NCBI RefSeq assembly: GCF_024298865.1
Contig: NZ_CP101161.1
Span: 1,013,227 to 1,077,226 of the forward strand
Length of the DNA stretch: 64,000 nucleotides
Direction of reading: 5' to 3'
Source: Halorarius halobius
GTDB lineage: Archaea; Halobacteriota; Halobacteria; Halobacteriales; Haloarculaceae
The notes beneath the pieces are model-generated. The model was not told the DNA's origin, ran no database searches, and worked only from the letters and a program-made list of their open reading frames with translations. The position numbers and the translations under genes were made by a program. This document shows, piece by piece, positions 8,534 to 17,411 of the stretch. The first letter of the stretch is position 1; each line of letters begins with the position of its first letter.

Positions 8534-8988
8534 TACTGGGCGGCGTCGGTGCTACAGACGTTCTGCTGGTAGTCGACGTAGGGAACAGGGGTTCCCTCGC
8601 GGGGCGTGGCCTGGACGTACAGTTCGTCGCGGGGCTGGTCGTCGCCCGTGCAGTCGGGGTAGAACGTGTACTCCCACGGCGGCCCGGCGTCGACGGTCGC
8701 TCTGACGACGTATCTCCGGCTCTCGACGGCGTCTTCCTCGCGCATCTCGTGGTCGTCGCCGGCGTCGTGGGGGGCGAGGTCAAAGCTGCGGGCGTAGACG
8801 AGCGCCTCGCTTCGCTCGTGACCGTCGGCCCGCAACAGGTCGACGGCGACGCGTCGCGACTGGTCGGTGAAGTTCTGCACCCGGAGCGTGAGCGCCGGGC
8901 TGGAGACGAAGGGGAGACGCGAACAGCCGGCGAGCGCGGTCGTGACGGCGAGACCACCGGCGCGGAGGGCGGCTCTGCGAGAGGGCAT
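8530..8988 (-). CDS. small exported lipoprotein
   Basis: A 152-residue protein. Its N-terminus has a twin arginine followed by a hydrophobic stretch and a lipobox LAGC (Cys about 22), so it is probably exported through Tat and lipid-anchored. The mature part is a beta-rich domain (LTLRVQNFTDQSRRVAVDLL) of about 125 residues with two further cysteines. It is convergent with the transporter gene, and the two stop codons overlap. No enzyme motif seen; function unknown. Confidence 0.75.
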   Translation of the reverse strand: MPSRRAALRAGGLAVTTALAGCSRLPFVSSPALTLRVQNFTDQSRRVAVDLLRADGHERSEALVYARSFDLAPHDAGDDHEMREEDAVESRRYVVRATVDAGPPWEYTFYPDCTGDDQPRDELYVQATPREGTPVPYVDYQQNVCSTDAAQY

Positions 8989-9025
8989 AGCTGTTCCACC
9001 CGCGGGCGGCGAAAAGTCGTTGCGA

Positions 9026-9796
9026 CTACTCGACGCGCTCGGCGAAGCCGTAGCGCGGCTTCACGTCGTCGACCCGGACCGACACCGTCTCGCCCGACTC
9101 CGCGCCGGGGACGAACAGCGTGAACCCGTCCACCTTGGCGATGCCGTCGCCCTCCGCGCCGACGTCGACTATCTCCACGTCGAGTTCGTCGCCCTCACGG
9201 ACGGGCGCAGTCAGGCGGTTCTTCCCGACGAGATACAGTTCCGAGGACGAATCGCGCGAGGCGGGCGGGTGGACGGTCCGAACGTACTCGAACTCGCGGT
9301 CCACGTCGGCCCGCAGGTCGTCGGTGTCGGGGCCCTCGAACACCTTGGCGACGAAGTCGCCGCCAGCGCCGAGCACCTCGGTCGCAGTCTCGAACGCCTG
9401 CCGCGCGAGATACACCGAACGGGCGTGGTCGAGGTTGTACTCGCCGGTCATGTTCGGCGCCATGTCCGAGACGACGGCGTCGGCCTCGCCGACGCGGTCA
9501 CGCACCTGCTGGCGGGTCGACTCCTCGGTCATGTCGCCGCGAATCGTCTCGACGGACGCGCCGCCGCGTTCCACGGCGTCGATGCGCTGGAGGTCGACCC
9601 CGACGACCTGCCCCTCCTCGCCCGCGAGTTCGGCGGCGACCTGGAGCCAGCCACCGGGCGCGGCCCCGAGGTCGACGACCGTGTCACCGGGCTGGACGAC
9701 GCCCGCGTCCTCGTGCAACTGCTTCAGTTTGTACGCGGAACGCGAGCGGTACCCCTCCTGTTTCGCGCGGTTGTAGTACTCGTCTTTGCCCGGCAT
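9026..9796 (-). CDS. rlmE: 23S rRNA uridine-2'-O-methyltransferase (RlmE/FtsJ) with TRAM domain
   Basis: A 256-residue protein. An RrmJ/FtsJ methyltransferase domain occupies about 1-195, with the N-terminal substrate Lys-Leu-Lys segment SAYKLKQL and SAM motif DLGAAPGGW. The catalytic K-D-K-E set is visible as LK, SDMAPN, AKVF and SELYLVG. A C-terminal TRAM RNA-binding domain occupies about 200-256 (GDELDVEIVDVGAEGDGIAK). TRAM fusion is characteristic of haloarchaeal members. It starts at ATG 9796. It sits just downstream of another RNA methyltransferase gene on the same strand, suggesting a shared RNA-modification operon. Confidence 0.93.
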   Translation of the reverse strand: MPGKDEYYNRAKQEGYRSRSAYKLKQLHEDAGVVQPGDTVVDLGAAPGGWLQVAAELAGEEGQVVGVDLQRIDAVERGGASVETIRGDMTEESTRQQVRDRVGEADAVVSDMAPNMTGEYNLDHARSVYLARQAFETATEVLGAGGDFVAKVFEGPDTDDLRADVDREFEYVRTVHPPASRDSSSELYLVGKNRLTAPVREGDELDVEIVDVGAEGDGIAKVDGFTLFVPGAESGETVSVRVDDVKPRYGFAERVE

Positions 9797-9840
9797 CTGC
9801 TTGGCTCCGCTACCCGCCCGAGAAGGAAACGCCTGTCGTT

Positions 9841-10872
9841 CTACCCGGTGTCGAGCACGAGGACGTGTCGGTCGAGCGAGGCGTGGACCCGGCGCACGAA
9901 CGACGACTCGACGCGCCAGCCCGCGGCCTCGGCTTCCTCGACCCACGAGCGGTCGCCGACGACCACCGCACGCGGCGCGAGCCGTGCCGCCTCCGCGAGC
10001 GCGTCCGCGACCAGCGCGTCGAGCGAGCGGTTCGCTATCTTGGACTGCCGGCCGTACGGCGCGTCGAACACGACGCCGTCGGCACAGTCGTCCCGCAGGG
10101 GGAGCCGCGTCGCGTCGCCCCGCACGACGTCGAACCGGCCCGGGTCGGGGAGCCCCTCCGTGCCCGCCGCGAGGTAGTGGTCGAGGTTCTCGCGGGCGCC
10201 CCGGACCATCTTCCGCTGGGCGTCGTTGCCCACCACGTCCGCGCCGACGAGTCCCGCCTCGACGAGGACGCCGCCCGTCCCGCACATCGGGTCGACCAGC
10301 CGCGCGCCGGGGCGAGCGCCGGCGACGTTGGCGACGGCCCGCGCGAGGATGGGGTCCATCGACCCCGGCTGGAAGAACGGCTTGTCCGTCGGCTTCCGGG
10401 AACCGTAGTCGCGGACCGACTCCGCGTGGAGCCACCCCACCGCACAGGTCTCCTCGGAGAACAGCACCCGGAGGACGGCGTCGGGGGCGTCGAGGTCGAC
10501 GGCGAACCCGCGGTCGGTGAGGACACCGCCGAGTTCGCGCTCGGCGTCGCTCGTGGAGACGCCCGTCAGCCCCCGCACGTCGCGGGCGCGCACGGCGACG
10601 GTCGCGTCGCCGGGTACGTCGACGGGCGCCGCCTCCAGCAGGGCGACGGCGCTCTCGACGCTCGCGTCGCCGGTGCCGACCAGCCGCGACGCCGAGCGGG
10701 TGAGCGCCAGCCCCCGCACGCGGTCGGTGACGCCGCGCGCGGTGGCGAGCCCCGGAGCCAGCGGCTCGACGGCCGAGCAGGCCGCGGCGGCCTCCCGACG
10801 GGCGAAGGCGTCGTCCTCGCCGCTCAACTCCAGCAGATACACGCCCGGCCGTCGGTGACGCGCGAGCATCAA
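9841..10872 (-). CDS. trmG10: tRNA (guanine(10)-N2)-dimethyltransferase (Trm-G10 type)
   Basis: A 343-residue protein. An N-terminal THUMP-like domain (about 1-150) is followed by a Rossmann methyltransferase domain with SAM motif VDPMCGTGGVLVEAGL and the catalytic loop DAPYGRQS. That loop is the Asp-x-Pro-Tyr variant of the N/DPPY amino-methylase motif. Archaeal homologues methylate G10 of tRNA to m2G or m2,2G. Two adjacent start codons exist (10872 and 10869). The gene is divergent from tbp with a 117-bp spacer. Confidence 0.88.
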   Translation of the reverse strand: MMLARHRRPGVYLLELSGEDDAFARREAAAACSAVEPLAPGLATARGVTDRVRGLALTRSASRLVGTGDASVESAVALLEAAPVDVPGDATVAVRARDVRGLTGVSTSDAERELGGVLTDRGFAVDLDAPDAVLRVLFSEETCAVGWLHAESVRDYGSRKPTDKPFFQPGSMDPILARAVANVAGARPGARLVDPMCGTGGVLVEAGLVGADVVGNDAQRKMVRGARENLDHYLAAGTEGLPDPGRFDVVRGDATRLPLRDDCADGVVFDAPYGRQSKIANRSLDALVADALAEAARLAPRAVVVGDRSWVEEAEAAGWRVESSFVRRVHASLDRHVLVLDTG

Positions 10873-10954
10873 CCCGGCGATAGCCGGCCCGAGCGACGCA
10901 TAAACCCCCGCGACTCCACTCCAGTATCCGACCTGTCAGTTCCGGATACGTACC

Positions 10955-10962
10955 TTTATAAA
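10955..10962 (+). promoter_or_regulatory. TATA box of tbp
   Basis: The octamer tttataaa lies 28-35 bp before the tbp ATG in a local AT-rich island. It would give a leader of only a few nucleotides. Because TBP binds TATA boxes, this strong match makes autoregulation possible (inference). Confidence 0.75.
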
Positions 10963-10989
10963 CCTTAAATACGTGGCTTAAGTCGAACG

Positions 10990-11553
10990 ATGGACGACCC
11001 GAAGAACACTATCAACATCGAGAACGTGGTCGCGTCGACCGGCATCGGGCAGGAACTCGACCTGCAGAGCGTCGCGATGGACTTGGAAGGTGCGGACTAC
11101 GACCCCGAGCAGTTCCCGGGGCTGGTGTACCGCACCCAGGAGCCGAAGTCCGCCGCCCTCATCTTCCGGTCCGGGAAGATAGTCTGTACCGGTGCGAAGT
11201 CGACCGACGACGTCCACGAGTCGCTCCGCATCGTGTTCGACAAGCTCCGCGACCTCGACATCGAGGTCGAGGACGACCCGGAGATTATCGTCCAGAACAT
11301 CGTCACCTCCGCGGACCTCGGCCGCAACCTCAACCTCAACGCCATCGCCATCGGTCTCGGTCTGGAGAACATCGAGTACGAGCCCGAGCAGTTCCCGGGG
11401 CTCGTCTACCGGCTGGACGACCCGGACGTCGTCGCCCTGCTGTTCGGCTCCGGCAAGCTCGTCATCACCGGCGGCAAGAAGCCCGAGGACGCCGAGGAAG
11501 CGGTCGACAAAATCGTCTCCCGGCTCGACGAACTCGGCCTGCTCGGCGACTGA
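10990..11553 (+). CDS. tbp: TATA-box-binding protein TBP
   Basis: A 187-residue saddle protein made of two direct repeats. The first is INIENVVASTGIGQELDLQS to FDKLRDL, and the second VQNIVTSADLGRNLNLNAIA to VSRLDEL. Each contains EQFPGLVYR and a phosphate-contacting GSGK or RSGK segment. TBP recruits TFB and RNA polymerase to promoters. The length is normal for archaeal TBP, with a short acidic C-terminus. Haloarchaea often have several TBPs; this chromosomal copy looks like the canonical one. Confidence 0.97.
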   Translation: MDDPKNTINIENVVASTGIGQELDLQSVAMDLEGADYDPEQFPGLVYRTQEPKSAALIFRSGKIVCTGAKSTDDVHESLRIVFDKLRDLDIEVEDDPEIIVQNIVTSADLGRNLNLNAIAIGLGLENIEYEPEQFPGLVYRLDDPDVVALLFGSGKLVITGGKKPEDAEEAVDKIVSRLDELGLLGD

Positions 11554-11652
11554 TTCGGCTCCCACCCCTTCTTTCGAGCGCCTGCCGACATCGAGCGGCG
11601 TGACCGCCCGCGACCGGCACGTACAAACGGCCGCCGCGAGTACCGGCGGCCG

Positions 11653-12051
11653 ATGACGGCCCCGCTCATCCAGGCGAACGCCACCGGCGGCGGCCTGCTC
11701 GCGCTGGTCGTGACGTTCCTCGTGACGACGGCGTTCTACGCCGTCACGCTCCATCTCGCGGCGACGTTCTTCATCGGGGATGTCCCCTCACAGCGGGCGG
11801 TGTACGCCGCGCCCGTCCCCGCGGCCGTCTCCATCCTCCTCCAGCGGTACGGGCAGGCGGGCGCGCCTGTCGGCATCGACGACTCCCTGCTCGTGGGGCT
11901 CGTGGTGCTGGTGACCCTGGTGGCGGACCTGATGGCGGTGAGTTTCAGCTACCGGCTGAAGCTCCGGTCGGCGGCGCCGCTCGTCCTCCTGCATTTCGCG
12001 TTCGCCGCGGTGCTGGGCATCGCGCTGGGCAACCTGTTCGGCCTGCTGTGA
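11653..12051 (+). CDS. small membrane protein, four predicted helices
   Basis: A 132-residue hydrophobic protein with four likely membrane segments. A short loop carries VPSQRAVYAAPVPAAVS and a polar turn FSYRLKLRS separates helices 3 and 4. It is convergent with hisG and the stops abut. No signature residues suggest enzymatic activity. It looks like one of the haloarchaea-specific uncharacterised membrane families. Confidence 0.7.
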   Translation: MTAPLIQANATGGGLLALVVTFLVTTAFYAVTLHLAATFFIGDVPSQRAVYAAPVPAAVSILLQRYGQAGAPVGIDDSLLVGLVVLVTLVADLMAVSFSYRLKLRSAAPLVLLHFAFAAVLGIALGNLFGLL

Positions 12052-12897
12052 CTACTCGACGAGCCGCTCGATTTCGGTGACGAGGATGTCGCTCGCGCCG
12101 GCCTCCTTCAGCCGCGTGATGGTCTCGAACACCTCGCGCTCCTCGACGACGACGTGGACCGCGACCGCGTCCTGCCCGTCGATATCCATCACGGTCGGCC
12201 CGCCCATCCCCGGGATGACGTCCTCGACGTCCGCGAGGGCGTCTTCGGGACAGTTCATCATCAGGTAGCGCTTCCCGTCGGCCGACAGCACCGACTCCAG
12301 GGCCGTCGCCACCTGCTGGACCTTCGGGTCCTCCGCGACCGCGGGGTCGGCAAACAGGTGGACCGACGACGCGAGCACCTCGTCGACCACGGCGAGGCGG
12401 TTCATCCGCAGGGTCGTCCCCGTCGACGTGATGTCGATGATGGCGTCGGCTATCTCGACGTGGGGCGTCAGTTCGGTCGCGCCCGACACCTCCACGATGT
12501 CGGGCGACACCGGCTTGTCGGCGAAGTAGTCGGCCGCGATGTTGGGGAACTCGGTGGCGACGGTGCCGTTGGCGAGTTCCTCCACCGACGCGATGCCGTC
12601 GTCCTCCGGTGCGGCGAGGACGAGCCGACAGCGGCCGAACTCCAGGTCGAGGAGGTCCACGAGGTCGACCCGCGACTCCCGGGTCTGGTCGAGGCCGGTG
12701 ATGCCGACCGCGGCGGCGCCGTCCGCGACGTACTCGGGGATGTCCGCCGCGCGGGCAAAGAGGACGGAGACGTCGGGGTCGACGGTGTCGGCGTACAGTT
12801 TTCGGTCGGCACCGTTCTCCAGGTGGAGGCCGGCCCGTTCGAGCAACTCGACGGCCGGGTCGTGGAGGCGGCCCTTGTTGGGCACGGCGATTCGCAT
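12052..12897 (-). CDS. hisG: ATP phosphoribosyltransferase, long form
   Basis: A 281-residue HisG that condenses ATP with PRPP, the first step of histidine synthesis. It begins [20 protein letters not shown] and contains the PRPP-binding loop [16 protein letters not shown] segment ([14 protein letters not shown]) after residue 150. Residues about 210-281 form the ACT-like regulatory domain of the long form ([20 protein letters not shown]). That domain allows feedback by histidine without HisZ. No other his genes are nearby, as is usual in haloarchaea. Confidence 0.96.
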   Translation of the reverse strand: MRIAVPNKGRLHDPAVELLERAGLHLENGADRKLYADTVDPDVSVLFARAADIPEYVADGAAAVGITGLDQTRESRVDLVDLLDLEFGRCRLVLAAPEDDGIASVEELANGTVATEFPNIAADYFADKPVSPDIVEVSGATELTPHVEIADAIIDITSTGTTLRMNRLAVVDEVLASSVHLFADPAVAEDPKVQQVATALESVLSADGKRYLMMNCPEDALADVEDVIPGMGGPTVMDIDGQDAVAVHVVVEEREVFETITRLKEAGASDILVTEIERLVE

Positions 12898-12955
12898 ACC
12901 GTTCGTACCGGCGGCCGGCCGAAGGCTCTTTCCCCTTCGCGGTCGCCCCGCCGAC

Positions 12956-14023
12956 GTGTCCCTCCCCGCGTTCGCCGCCGCGACCGCCGTCACCACCGTC
13001 CTCGCGCACGGACTGATGCGACTGCTCGGCCGCCGCTACGGCAGTTCTGACCGGGCCAGCCGCCGCCTGCGTCGGGACCTGCTGGTGGGGAGCGTGCTGT
13101 CGCTCGTGGGGTGGCTCGTCGCCGTCGTCGCCGCCGACGGGAGCGTCCACCCGGCGGTCGCGAACCTCCTCGCCGGCCCCGAGTTCGCCCGGACGCTACT
13201 GACCGCGTACGGCTACGCGCTGGCCGGCACCGCCGTCGTGCTGGGGACGTATCTCGGCTACCTGCCGGCCATCCGCCGGACCCGCGAGGTGGAACTCGGT
13301 ACCGGGACGGCGGCCGTACGCGTCGCCCGCTGGCTGGTCGTCGCGGCCCTGTTCGCCGCGACGGCCGCGGCCGCCGCGTTCTCGGTGTCGCTGACGCCCC
13401 TGACGGCCGCCGTCGGCGTCGCGCTCGTCGCCGCCGGGGCCTATCTCGCCGCGCCGTGGCTCATCGCACTCACCCAGTCCGTCCGCGAACCGACCGACGA
13501 GGAGCGCGCCCGCATCGACAGCCTGCTCGACCGCGCGGATGCCGACGGCTACCGGCTCCGCGTCCTCGACCGCCGCGAGGAGGAGAACGCCTCCGCGTTC
13601 GTCCGCGGACCGCCCGGCTACCGCCACCTGTTCGTCACCGACTACCTGCTCGACGCGCTCGACGACGACGACGCCGCGGCGATGCTCGCGGTCACGACCG
13701 CGAACGCCCGCCACACGGCCTACCGGCTCGGCCTCGTGGCCGTCGGCGGCGGCCTCCTGCTGGCGACGCTGTCCGCCGGCCGGCCGCTCGTCGGAGTGGG
13801 GCTCCTCGTCGCCGTTCCGACCGTCGGCTACCCCGTCGGCCGACGGCTCGTGTTCCACGCTGACGACCGGGCCGCGGACGCGGTCGGGGCCGGGCGCGTC
13901 GCCGACGCGCTCGACACGGTGGCCCAACTCCACGACGCCTCGCTGGACGCTGGCCTGCTCGCGCGGGTGCTCAGCCTCCGGCCGAGCGTCGGCCAGCGCA
14001 TCGACCGCCTGCGAGCCGATTAG
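12956..14023 (+). CDS. M48-like membrane protein with degenerate metal site
   Basis: A 355-residue protein with an N-terminal membrane region of four to five helices. An M48 (Ste24/HtpX)-like domain follows (about 185-310), recognisable by [20 protein letters not shown]. Where active M48 enzymes have the HExxH helix, this protein reads [12 protein letters not shown]. The downstream E-x-x-x-D zinc-ligand region reads [11 protein letters not shown] without the glutamate. It is probably a pseudo-protease with a structural or regulatory role. The GTG start at 12956 is chosen to include the first helix; ATG 13016 is an alternative. Confidence 0.75.
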   Translation: MSLPAFAAATAVTTVLAHGLMRLLGRRYGSSDRASRRLRRDLLVGSVLSLVGWLVAVVAADGSVHPAVANLLAGPEFARTLLTAYGYALAGTAVVLGTYLGYLPAIRRTREVELGTGTAAVRVARWLVVAALFAATAAAAAFSVSLTPLTAAVGVALVAAGAYLAAPWLIALTQSVREPTDEERARIDSLLDRADADGYRLRVLDRREEENASAFVRGPPGYRHLFVTDYLLDALDDDDAAAMLAVTTANARHTAYRLGLVAVGGGLLLATLSAGRPLVGVGLLVAVPTVGYPVGRRLVFHADDRAADAVGAGRVADALDTVAQLHDASLDAGLLARVLSLRPSVGQRIDRLRAD

Positions 14024-14394
14024 TCGCCGACGCCGCGGACGACGGCCCGGACGCCGACGATGGCGGCCGCCGCCGCCAGCGCGAACAGCCCCAGGGCGAC
14101 CGGTTCCCACGGGAGTGCGAGGCCGACCCGACCGGCGAGCGTCGGCTCCATCGCCGCCCCGGAGGTGCCGGCGGCCATCAGGCTCGCCATCGAGCCGGCG
14201 AAGTCGAACGCGAGCGCGACGAACCCGAGTCCGAACAGCGCCAGCGCCACCGCGAACGCCTGGTGGCGCGCGGTGTTCCGGTCGGCCCCGCTACTGCGGG
14301 CGAGGAGCACCGCACCCGCCAGCGCCAGCAGGAGACCGAAACCGCCGGTGAGCGCGAACGGGACGGCGAAGCGGGGACCGGACTGGAGGAGCAC
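14020..14394 (-). CDS. small membrane protein
   Basis: A 124-residue protein with four predicted helices (FALTGGFGLLLALAGAVLLA, a second helix near ALFGLGFVALAFDF, and two nearer the C-terminus). The GTG start at 14394 is preferred because a TATA-like tttatc lies about 27 bp upstream on the minus strand. It is convergent with the M48-like gene and the stops overlap by 4 bp. No family recognised. Confidence 0.65.
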   Translation of the reverse strand: MLLQSGPRFAVPFALTGGFGLLLALAGAVLLARSSGADRNTARHQAFAVALALFGLGFVALAFDFAGSMASLMAAGTSGAAMEPTLAGRVGLALPWEPVALGLFALAAAAAIVGVRAVVRGVGD

Positions 14395-14418
14395 GCTCCG
14401 GGGGATACGGGGGCGGGG

Positions 14419-14427
14419 AGATAAACC
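14419..14427. promoter_or_regulatory. shared AT-rich promoter element, dadD and upstream membrane gene
   Basis: The sequence agataaacc is an isolated AT-rich patch in a GC-rich divergent spacer. Read on the minus strand it gives tttatct about 27 bp before GTG 14394. Read on the plus strand it would place dadD transcription about 25 nt before its ATG 14477. Confidence 0.45.
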
Positions 14428-14476
14428 CCGCCCCCGAATCGAGGGATTGACGCCGGCGCGGACGCGAGAGGAAGCC

Positions 14477-15763
14477 ATGACGCTCCGCATCGAGGGCGGG
14501 AAGGTGCTCCGCCCGGACCTCTCGGTCGAGCGCGCCGACGTGCGGGTCGACGACGACGGTCGCATCGCCGCCGTCGGCCGACTCGACGCCCGCGACGGCG
14601 AGCAGACGCTCGACGCCGCCGGCGGCCTGGTGATGCCGGGGCTGGTCAACGCCCACGGCCACGCCGCGATGACGCTCTTGCGGGGGTACGCCGACGACAA
14701 GCCACTGACCGCGTGGCTGGAGGAGGACATCTGGCCCGCCGAGGCGGCGCTCGATGCCGAGGACGTGGCCGCCGGCACCCGCCTCGCGGCCGTCGAGATG
14801 GTACGGTCGGGGACGACTGCGTTCGCGGACATGTACTTTCACGTCCCCGAAGTGGTAGACGTCGTCGAGCAGGCGGGGTTGCGGGCCCGCGTCGGCCACG
14901 GCGTCGTCACGCTCGGGAAAGACGACGCCGAGGCGCGCGACGACTTCCGCGAGTCGCTGGAGGTCGCCCGCGAGTACGACGGCGTCGCCGACGGCCGCGT
15001 CACGACGGCGGTGATGCCCCACGCCCCCCACACCGTCGGCGCCGAGTTCCTCGAGGAGTTCGTCCCGCGCGCCCGCGACGCTGGCGTCCCGCTCCACTTC
15101 CACCTGAACGAGACGCGGGAGTATCTGGAGGCCATCGACGCCGAGACCGGCCAGCGGCCGACCGTGTACGCCGACGACCACGGGATGCTCGACGACGACA
15201 CCTGGGTCGCCCACGGCGTCCACCTCGCGGACGCCGAAATCGAACGGCTCGCCGACCGCGGGACGGCCGTCGTCCACTGCCCGGCCTCGAACATGAAACT
15301 CGCCTCCGGGATGGCGCCGGTCCAGCAGATGCGCGAGGCCGGCGTCACGGTCGGACTCGGGACTGACGGCGCCGCCTCCAACAACGACCTCGACATGTTC
15401 GGCGAGATGCGCGACGCCGCGATGCTGGGCAAACTCGCGGCCGACGACGCCAGCGCCGTCCCCGCGGAGGCGGCCGTCGAGATGGCAACGCAGGGGAGCG
15501 CCGACGCGCTCGGCCTCCCCGTGGGCCGCATCGAGGAGGGCCGGCCCGCCGACCTCGCGGTCGTCGACCTGGAGGCCGCGCATCTGACGCCCGCCCACGA
15601 CGTCGTGAGCCATCTCGCGTACGCGGCGAAGGGGAGCGACGTGCGCCACACCGTCTGTGACGGCCGGGTGCTGATGCGCGACCGCGAACTGCTGACGCTC
15701 GACGAGCGGGCGGTCCGCGAGACCGCCGCCGAGCGGGCCGCCGCGGCAGTCGAGCGCGCCTGA
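14477..15763 (+). CDS. dadD: 5'-deoxyadenosine / SAH / MTA deaminase (amidohydrolase)
   Basis: A 428-residue amidohydrolase-superfamily enzyme. Metal ligands are visible in NAHGHAAMTLLRG (His 60, 62), LHFHLNETREY, VAHGVHL and GLGTDGAASNND. Substrate-loop sequences match the MTA/SAH deaminase group, including VHCPASNMKLASG. Archaeal DadD deaminates 5'-deoxyadenosine, S-adenosylhomocysteine or methylthioadenosine to the inosine form. The SAH hydrolase gene lies 1.6 kb downstream on the same strand, consistent with a SAM-by-product salvage role. Substrate preference cannot be read from sequence. Confidence 0.88.
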   Translation: MTLRIEGGKVLRPDLSVERADVRVDDDGRIAAVGRLDARDGEQTLDAAGGLVMPGLVNAHGHAAMTLLRGYADDKPLTAWLEEDIWPAEAALDAEDVAAGTRLAAVEMVRSGTTAFADMYFHVPEVVDVVEQAGLRARVGHGVVTLGKDDAEARDDFRESLEVAREYDGVADGRVTTAVMPHAPHTVGAEFLEEFVPRARDAGVPLHFHLNETREYLEAIDAETGQRPTVYADDHGMLDDDTWVAHGVHLADAEIERLADRGTAVVHCPASNMKLASGMAPVQQMREAGVTVGLGTDGAASNNDLDMFGEMRDAAMLGKLAADDASAVPAEAAVEMATQGSADALGLPVGRIEEGRPADLAVVDLEAAHLTPAHDVVSHLAYAAKGSDVRHTVCDGRVLMRDRELLTLDERAVRETAAERAAAAVERA

Positions 15764-15892
15764 GTGACCGCGACGCGGCGACCGTCCGAGTCGGCCGTTG
15801 AACTTGGAGAGCTAATTTTAAACACTCTACGTCGTTCTGTATCCGTCTTTGAGGAACGGTGAACCGGATGAACGGGGTGAACGAGAGTCCCG

Positions 15893-15899
15893 GTTTATT
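15893..15899 (+). promoter_or_regulatory. TATA-like box of the surface protein gene
   Basis: The sequence gtttattg, within an otherwise GC-rich tract, is centred about 28-30 bp before 15924-15927. That spacing favours the GTG/ATG pair there as start rather than the earlier ATG at 15903. Confidence 0.5.
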
Positions 15900-15926
15900 G
15901 GTATGTCCTGCTTTCCGACGCCTGTG

Positions 15927-17309
15927 ATGTCCAGGAAACTCGCTTCGCTCGCGATGGTGGCGCTGCTGGTGCTGTCGGTCGTGGCACCGGCGGCCGTCGC
16001 CGCACAGTCCAGCGGCGTCGCCGTCGAGACCGGCGACGCCGAGGACGTGGGCGTGGAGTCGGCCACGCTCACAGGCAACGTGACACAGCTAGACGGGAAC
16101 GCGACGGTGTACTTCACCTACTGGGAGGACGGTGACGACAACGAGACGACGACAACCGAGGAGATGACCGTCTCCTCGACCGGGTCGTTCGCCGCAACCG
16201 TCGACGACCTCGAGGAGAACACCACGTACACGTACGCGGCTCACGCCGAGACCGACAACGGCTCCGCGGTCGGCGCCACGGAGACGTTCGCCACCGACGT
16301 CGAGACCGAACTCGACGTCGAGACCGGCGACGCCGAGGACGTGGCCAACGGCTCGGCGACGCTGACCGGCGAACTCGACGACATGGAGGGCGTCGAGAAC
16401 GCGACCGTCGGGTTCACCTACTGGATGGACGACGAGAACGCCTCGACGACCGTCTCGCAGACGCTCGAGGAGACCGGGAACTTCTCGGCGACCGTCGACG
16501 GACTGGAGAACGGCACCTACCAGTACCGCGCGACGGCCACGTCCGGTAACCTCAGCGACGAGGGCGACGTCGAGGAGTTCACCGTCGGTGAGGTCGACGA
16601 CGAGGAAATCGAGGTCGAGACCGGCGACGCGACGGACGTGACCAACAGCTCCGCGACGCTCGAGGGCGACATCGAGGGGCTGGACAACGAGACCGCGACC
16701 GTCTACTTCGAGTTCTCCGGTAGCAACGAGACGGTCGAGGCGGGCAACGTCTCGGCCGAGGCCGGCTTCTCCGCCGGCGTGAGCGGCCTGGAGAACAACA
16801 CGACGTACACGTACACGGCGTACGCCGACGTGAACAACACCACCTACAGCGGCGAGGCGGTCGAGTTCACCACGGGCGCCGACGACGACAACGAGACCGA
16901 AAACGAGACCGACGCGTTCGGGATGGAGGTCTCGGCGTTCGTCCACTCGCTACTCGACGGCAACACGACGAACGAGTCCATCGGTCAGCAGGTCTCCGAG
17001 TTCGTGACCGCCAACAACCCCGGCGCGGACAACCGGCCCGACCACGCCGGCCCGCCGGAGGACCGCGGCCCCGGCAACGAGACCGAACGCGGCCCGCCGG
17101 AGAACGCCGGCCCCGACGGTGACACGGAGCGCGGCCCGCCCGAAGACAAGGGCCCGGACGGTAACGAGACCGGCGGCCCGCCGGAGAACGCCGGCCCGAA
17201 CGACGACGACAGCGACGACGGTGACGGCGACGATAGCGACGGAGACGACGACGCCGACACGTCGGACGGCGGCCCCGGCAACAGCCAGGGCAAGGGCAAC
17301 GGCCGATAG
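15927..17309 (+). CDS. secreted surface protein with three beta-sandwich repeats and acidic tail
   Basis: About 460 residues. A classical signal peptide (MSRKLASLAMVALLVLSVVA to AAQS) precedes three repeats of about 95 residues, each opening with VETGDAEDV or VETGDATDV followed by SATL-G. They look like fibronectin-III-type sandwiches. Very many N-x-S/T sequons suggest heavy N-glycosylation. The C-terminal 110 residues consist of GPPED/GPPEN repeats and Asp-rich stretches, with no transmembrane helix or PGF-CTERM signal. It is therefore probably secreted or loosely surface-bound. It lies between dadD and ahcY but shows no metabolic link. Confidence 0.85.
   Translation: MSRKLASLAMVALLVLSVVAPAAVAAQSSGVAVETGDAEDVGVESATLTGNVTQLDGNATVYFTYWEDGDDNETTTTEEMTVSSTGSFAATVDDLEENTTYTYAAHAETDNGSAVGATETFATDVETELDVETGDAEDVANGSATLTGELDDMEGVENATVGFTYWMDDENASTTVSQTLEETGNFSATVDGLENGTYQYRATATSGNLSDEGDVEEFTVGEVDDEEIEVETGDATDVTNSSATLEGDIEGLDNETATVYFEFSGSNETVEAGNVSAEAGFSAGVSGLENNTTYTYTAYADVNNTTYSGEAVEFTTGADDDNETENETDAFGMEVSAFVHSLLDGNTTNESIGQQVSEFVTANNPGADNRPDHAGPPEDRGPGNETERGPPENAGPDGDTERGPPEDKGPDGNETGGPPENAGPNDDDSDDGDGDDSDGDDDADTSDGGPGNSQGKGNGR
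16954..17305 (+). repeat. in-gene short repeats (GPPED/GPPEN and DDGD units)
   Basis: Within the surface protein gene, units of about 39-45 bp encode N/D-R/K-GP(G/D)-NET-(E/G)(R/G)GPPE(D/N) four to five times. A run of gacgac/gatagc codons for Asp and Ser follows. Such low-complexity tracts commonly vary in copy number between strains. Confidence 0.6.
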
Positions 17310-17411
17310 CCTCGCCCCCACGTCCGTTCTACCGCTTCCTCCGCGCGCTCACCCGACCAGCGGCGCGGCCGGCTTCGGTAGCGTTTAGGCCGGGACCGCC
17401 CCAGCGAGGGT

